Shown here one piece after another: positions 42,688-45,774 of a stretch of 45,774 nt of DNA (the stretch's first letter is position 1; each line of letters opens with the position of its first letter). Origin of the DNA: Acidobacteriota bacterium (GTDB taxonomy: Bacteria > Acidobacteriota > Terriglobia > Bryobacterales > Bryobacteraceae); the NCBI GenBank assembly GCA_947470805.1, contig CANIVU010000068.1, forward strand, positions 1-45,774, read 5' to 3'. Below the pieces are notes generated by a model. That model searched no databases, was not told the origin of the DNA, and saw only the letters and a program-made list of their open reading frames with translations. The position numbers and the translations under genes were made by a program.

Positions 42688-43389
42688 CTACAGTCCTCGC
42701 TCCGTCAGATAGGCCTCGGTGTCCCGAATCCCCTCCACAGTCCCAATCTCATAAAACCGTTCGCTAACCTCGTACGCCGCCAGCTCCCCGCGCCGCAACA
42801 CGTCCTGGTACAGCGTCGCCAGGTCACAAGCCTCGCCCTCGGCCAGCCCCGCGAACACCGACGCCCGGAACACACCCAGGCCGTAGTCAATGTGCCGCAT
42901 CGCCGCCGTCCGGGCCTTCTTATCGTAAGTGACAATCCGGCCCCCGGCAAACTCCACGTTGCTCGTATCGAACAACCCTTCGTTCCGGTACACCGTCATC
43001 AACGCCTCTTTACCGCTCTCGGCAAACGTCCGCCCCACATCTCCAAACGGCACCGTTAAATAGGAGTCCCCGTACAACGTAAAGAACTCCGGCCCCAACA
43101 ACGGCAACGCCTTCCGGATCGCCCCGGCCGTGCCCAAATACACCGGCCCATCGAACGAATAGCTAACCGAAATGCCATACCGCGCGCCATCGCCCAGAAA
43201 CTCTTCAATCATCTCGCCGCGATAGGCCACGCTTAGCACCGCCCGCGTCACGCCATTGGCAGCCAACAAGCGCATCTGGTAATCCAGAAACGGCCGCCCG
43301 TTGACCTCGACCAACGCCTTCGGAATCTTCTCCGTAATCGGCCGCAGCCGCGTCGCCAGGCCCCCGGCCAGAATAATCACAGGCAGCAT
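42688..43389 (-). CDS. hddC: Heptose-1-phosphate guanylyltransferase-like nucleotidyltransferase
   Basis: Protein of 233 residues of the sugar-nucleotidyltransferase (NTP_transferase) fold. The nucleotide loop is LAGGLATRLRPITEKIPKAL, with Ala where most members have Gly (GGxGTRL). GRPFLDYQM and a catalytic-metal aspartate in LYGDSYLTVPFGDV follow, then the product-binding GTVEGIRDTEAYL end. In this operon the substrate is most likely D-glycero-alpha-D-manno-heptose 1-phosphate, giving the GDP-heptose donor (HddC activity). A glucose- or mannose-1-phosphate specificity is the alternative. It starts 5 bp after the kinase stop. Confidence 0.82.
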   Translation of the reverse strand: MLPVIILAGGLATRLRPITEKIPKALVEVNGRPFLDYQMRLLAANGVTRAVLSVAYRGEMIEEFLGDGARYGISVSYSFDGPVYLGTAGAIRKALPLLGPEFFTLYGDSYLTVPFGDVGRTFAESGKEALMTVYRNEGLFDTSNVEFAGGRIVTYDKKARTAAMRHIDYGLGVFRASVFAGLAEGEACDLATLYQDVLRRGELAAYEVSERFYEIGTVEGIRDTEAYLTERGL

Positions 43390-43394
43390 GAAAA

Positions 43395-44381
43395 CTACGA
43401 CCGCGCCACCACGGCGCTCCCTTCAAAATCAAACCGCACCCGCACCTCGCTCAGCCCCAGCCCCTTCATCGCCTGCCGCAGCCGCGTCTTGTCCTCGGCG
43501 TAGAACATCAGGAACCCGCCCCCGCCGGCCCCGATCAGCTTCCCGCCAATCGCTCCATTCGCCCGCCCCGCCTCGTACCACTCGTCAATCTTCGGATTGC
43601 TCATCCCCGCCGACCGCTTCTTCTTATGCTCCCAATGCGTGTGCATGATCTCGCCAAACCGCCGCGGATCCCCGCTCTCAAACGCCTTCCGGCTCTCCAC
43701 CCCCAGCTCCTTAATGAAGTGGAGGTTCTGCGCCATCCCCGTGTCCTTCTGCTTGCTCTTGGTGTCCTGCTCCTGCAAAATCGCCGAGGCCGACCGCGTA
43801 TACCCGGTAAAGAACAAAACTAAATTGTCCTCCAGCGTGTAAAGCGTTTCCGCCGACGCCGCTAGCGGCTCCACCGTCACCCGCCCATCGGTCCCGAAGT
43901 GCATGCACTGCAACCCGCCGAACGCCGCGATGTACTGATCTTGCTTTCCAATCGGCTCGCCCAACCGGTCGATCTCAATGTGGCAAGCCTGCTCCGCCAA
44001 ATCCTGCCGCCCGACAACCGTCTTGTTCAGCGTGTGCAAGGCCGTCAACAGCGCCGTCGTAAAACTCCCCGACGATCCCAACCCCGTCCCCGCCGGAATA
44101 TCGGACATGCTCGTCATCTCCAGATACGAAGCCTCATCCCCCAGCACCATCCGCAGAGCCTCGCGCACGATCGGATGCTTCAGGTCGACGACGTTCTCCA
44201 CCTGCTCCATCTTCGAGTACTTCACAATCAGCCCCGGCTGAAACGTGTTGTGCAGCGTGATATAGACGTACCGGTTGATCGCCGCGGAGATTACAAACCC
44301 GCCATGTTCCAGGTAGTAGGACGGCAAGTCGGTCCCCCCTCCACCCAAAGAAATCCGCAGCGGGCTGCGCGTAATGATCAC
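43395..44381 (-). CDS. hddA: D-glycero-alpha-D-manno-heptose 7-phosphate kinase
   Basis: Protein of 328 residues of the GHMP kinase superfamily, close in layout to HddA. Motif 1 is RSPLRISLGGGGTDLPSYY at the N-terminus. The ATP loop is PAGTGLGSSGSFTTALLTAL, and the C-terminal GHMP segment is GAIGGKLIGAGGGGFLMFYA. The middle GKQDQYIAAFGGLQCMHF is typical of heptose and fucose kinases. It phosphorylates the anomeric carbon of heptose 7-phosphate, giving the 1,7-bisphosphate that GmhB then trims. Its ATG overlaps the stop of the oxidoreductase gene by 4 bp (ATGA). Confidence 0.9.
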   Translation of the reverse strand: MIITRSPLRISLGGGGTDLPSYYLEHGGFVISAAINRYVYITLHNTFQPGLIVKYSKMEQVENVVDLKHPIVREALRMVLGDEASYLEMTSMSDIPAGTGLGSSGSFTTALLTALHTLNKTVVGRQDLAEQACHIEIDRLGEPIGKQDQYIAAFGGLQCMHFGTDGRVTVEPLAASAETLYTLEDNLVLFFTGYTRSASAILQEQDTKSKQKDTGMAQNLHFIKELGVESRKAFESGDPRRFGEIMHTHWEHKKKRSAGMSNPKIDEWYEAGRANGAIGGKLIGAGGGGFLMFYAEDKTRLRQAMKGLGLSEVRVRFDFEGSAVVARS

Positions 44382-45355
44382 CGGCCATTCTCCTTGTAGA
44401 TCGCTTCCACAATCCGCAGCGCCGCCTGCGCGTCGCGCACGCCCGGCTCCGGATCGCGTCCTTCCGTTATATCGGTAAGGAACGCGGCAAACTCCAGATC
44501 CCAGGAAAGATCCTCGCCCGGATACTCAAACTCCACCTTCGAAGGCGGCAGTAAATCCGGCGCCATCTGGTAGTAAATCAGCTTCTCCACGCCATAACTC
44601 CGCCCCAGCCCGCTGATGTCGATCTTCCCGTACTTCCCGTAAATCTCCAGCGAAAACAGGTTCTTCCACTCGGTCCAGGTGGCATGCAGTTGCGCCGTCT
44701 GCCCCGCCGCCGTCCGCAGCAGCAGAAACACGTTGTCCTCCACCGGCATATCCCAGAAGTAGGTGGCAATCTGCCCCTGCACGTTCGGAAAATCGCCCAT
44801 GTACCACCGCGAAAGGTCGATCAGATGCATCCCCTGGTCAATCGCCTCACCCCCGCCCGACAGTTCCTCCACCGCGCGCCAATTCTTGTCATACCCCGGC
44901 CCGCCGCCGTGCCCATACCGGCCGCGAATAAACATCAACGGCCCCGCCACGCCCGAATCCAAAATCTCTCGCGCCTTCTGCATCGCCGGGTGATACCGGT
45001 GGTTGAACCCCACCCGCACCCGCACGCCGGTCCGCGCCGCGGCTTCCAATACCGGGTCCAACTCCGCCGCCCGCCGCGCCCCGGGCTTCTCCACCAACAC
45101 ATGCTTCCCCGCCGCGGCGGCGGCCGCGGCAATCGGCGCCAGCTCTTTGTGAATCGTCGCCACAACGACGATATCCACCTCCTCCGCCGCCACCGCCTCG
45201 CGCCAATCCGCCGTCGCCCGGACGCCCGGATACGCCGCCGCCAGCTTCTCCGCCAGCTCCAGCTTCACGTCGCAACAAACCGCCAGCGTCGCCCCGGCCA
45301 GCGCCTTCGCCCGCTTCTGTCCAATCAGTCCACAGCCAATAATTGCTACGCGCAC
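44378..45355 (-). CDS. Gfo/Idh/MocA-family sugar oxidoreductase
   Basis: Protein of 325 residues from GTG 45355 (MRVAIIGCGLIGQKRA). An upstream ATG at 45394 would add 13 residues and sits in the repeat flank. The N-terminal Rossmann fold carries GCGLIG for NAD(P). Then come VVVATIHKELAPI, the conserved HVLVEKPGARRAAELD lysine-proline motif, and the catalytic-region GEAIDQGMHLIDLSRW with a histidine in the usual place. These enzymes oxidise or reduce hydroxyls of sugar nucleotides, inositols or free sugars. As first gene of the heptose operon it may modify the GDP-heptose or a neighbouring sugar. The substrate is unknown. A 54-bp tandem repeat lies just upstream. Confidence 0.88.
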   Translation of the reverse strand: MRVAIIGCGLIGQKRAKALAGATLAVCCDVKLELAEKLAAAYPGVRATADWREAVAAEEVDIVVVATIHKELAPIAAAAAAAGKHVLVEKPGARRAAELDPVLEAAARTGVRVRVGFNHRYHPAMQKAREILDSGVAGPLMFIRGRYGHGGGPGYDKNWRAVEELSGGGEAIDQGMHLIDLSRWYMGDFPNVQGQIATYFWDMPVEDNVFLLLRTAAGQTAQLHATWTEWKNLFSLEIYGKYGKIDISGLGRSYGVEKLIYYQMAPDLLPPSKVEFEYPGEDLSWDLEFAAFLTDITEGRDPEPGVRDAQAALRIVEAIYKENGR

Positions 45356-45390
45356 GTGATGAAAAGTCCTTTCCTCAATCCGCCGCCCCG

Positions 45391-45774
45391 CCATTCCAGC
45401 CCAGCCCCGGCCAGTCCCCTAACTCCACCGTCGCCCGACCACGCCAGCCCCGACCCAGCCAAGCCCGCGCCCGCTATCCCACCGCCACCGCGCCATTCCA
45501 GCCCCGACCCAGCCAAGCCCGCGCCCGCTATCCCACCGCCACCGCGCCATTCCAGCCCCAACCCGGCCAATCCCGCGCCCGCTATCCCACCGCCACCGCG
45601 CCATTCCAGCCCCAACCCGGCCAATCCCGCGCCCGTAATCCCACTGCCACCGCGCCATTCCAGCCCCGACCCAGCCAAGCCCGCGCCCGCTATCCCACCG
45701 CCACCGCGCCATTCCAGCCCCAACCCGGCCAATCCCGCGCCCGCTATCCCACCGCCACCGCGCCATTCCAGCCC
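45391..45774. repeat. 54-bp tandem repeat (minisatellite), runs off the window
   Basis: The word CCATTCCAG recurs at 45493, 45547, 45601, 45655, 45709 and 45763, an exact 54-bp period. A degenerate copy starts at 45439 (CCACGCCAG), and a partial one at 45391 is 48 bp before that. Two versions mix: one with GACCCAGCCAAGCCC, the other with AACCCGGCCAATCCC. Because 54 is divisible by three, minus-strand frames stay open and read as 18-residue repeats. There is no independent evidence that they are translated. The array lies directly upstream of the sugar operon and continues past 45774. Confidence 0.9.

Noticed and set aside
45346-45766. Two overlapping minus-strand frames with 18-residue repeats, and the idea of a CRISPR array
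   Set aside because: The frames are a by-product of the 54-bp period. The repeat has no unique spacers between conserved units, so it is a minisatellite, not CRISPR. Coding cannot be supported from this window.

Overview
The window is GC-rich, densely packed chromosomal DNA. It probably comes from an acidobacterium related to the Solibacter/Bryobacter lineage. That placement is inferred from gene content, not from a marker gene: a giant secreted protein with a seven-bladed SBBP propeller, a TIGR02999-type ECF sigma factor, a DUF1501/DUF1549-DUF1553/pre-peptidase trio, a MoxR-DUF58-SpoIIM-RDD membrane cluster, a malic enzyme-phosphotransacetylase hybrid and many twin-arginine or Sec leaders.

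Positions 1-4400 are a scrap yard of transferred and broken DNA. An IS3-family element (orfA/orfB with a likely -1 frameshift site) has cut a family 2 glycosyltransferase gene. Next come a small zinc-ribbon membrane protein gene in visibly less GC-rich DNA, two phage tail genes (one with an in-frame TGA), a GH10 xylanase that has lost its N-terminus at the phage junction, and a frameshifted remnant.

Positions 4400-13480 hold a DegT-type aminotransferase with an unexpected twin-arginine leader and a tRNA-Pro(UGG). They also hold maeB coupled to a DUF2779 nuclease with a Cas4-like cysteine pattern, and a two-gene unit of unknown function (large uncharacterised protein plus lipoprotein).

Positions 13480-24530 form one tightly overlapped minus-strand gene train. 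In transcription order it runs: S9 peptidase, GYF-RDD protein, two zinc-binding membrane proteins with another membrane protein between them, a DUF4129 protein, a DUF4350 protein, MoxR ATPase, DUF58 protein, SpoIIM-like protein and RDD protein. Six of its junctions are 4-base stop/start overlaps. It looks like the parts list of a membrane-bound AAA+/von Willebrand-type machine. Divergent from it is an ECF sigma factor followed by a TPR protein.

Positions 26060-31650 carry the DUF1501, DUF1549/DUF1553 and pre-peptidase/TIG proteins as an overlapping operon. Positions 31754-40743 carry a 2119-residue secreted protein (propeller plus ten near-identical-length repeats of about 146 residues), followed by a large polytopic membrane protein with a duplicated C-terminal domain.

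Positions 40860-45355 are a minus-strand sugar operon: Gfo/Idh/MocA oxidoreductase, heptose-7-phosphate kinase, guanylyltransferase, SIS isomerase, heptose-bisphosphate phosphatase and a transaldolase-family enzyme. Together these can make GDP-D-glycero-alpha-D-manno-heptose from sedoheptulose 7-phosphate, presumably for a surface glycan. The window ends in a 54-bp tandem repeat that continues past the edge.
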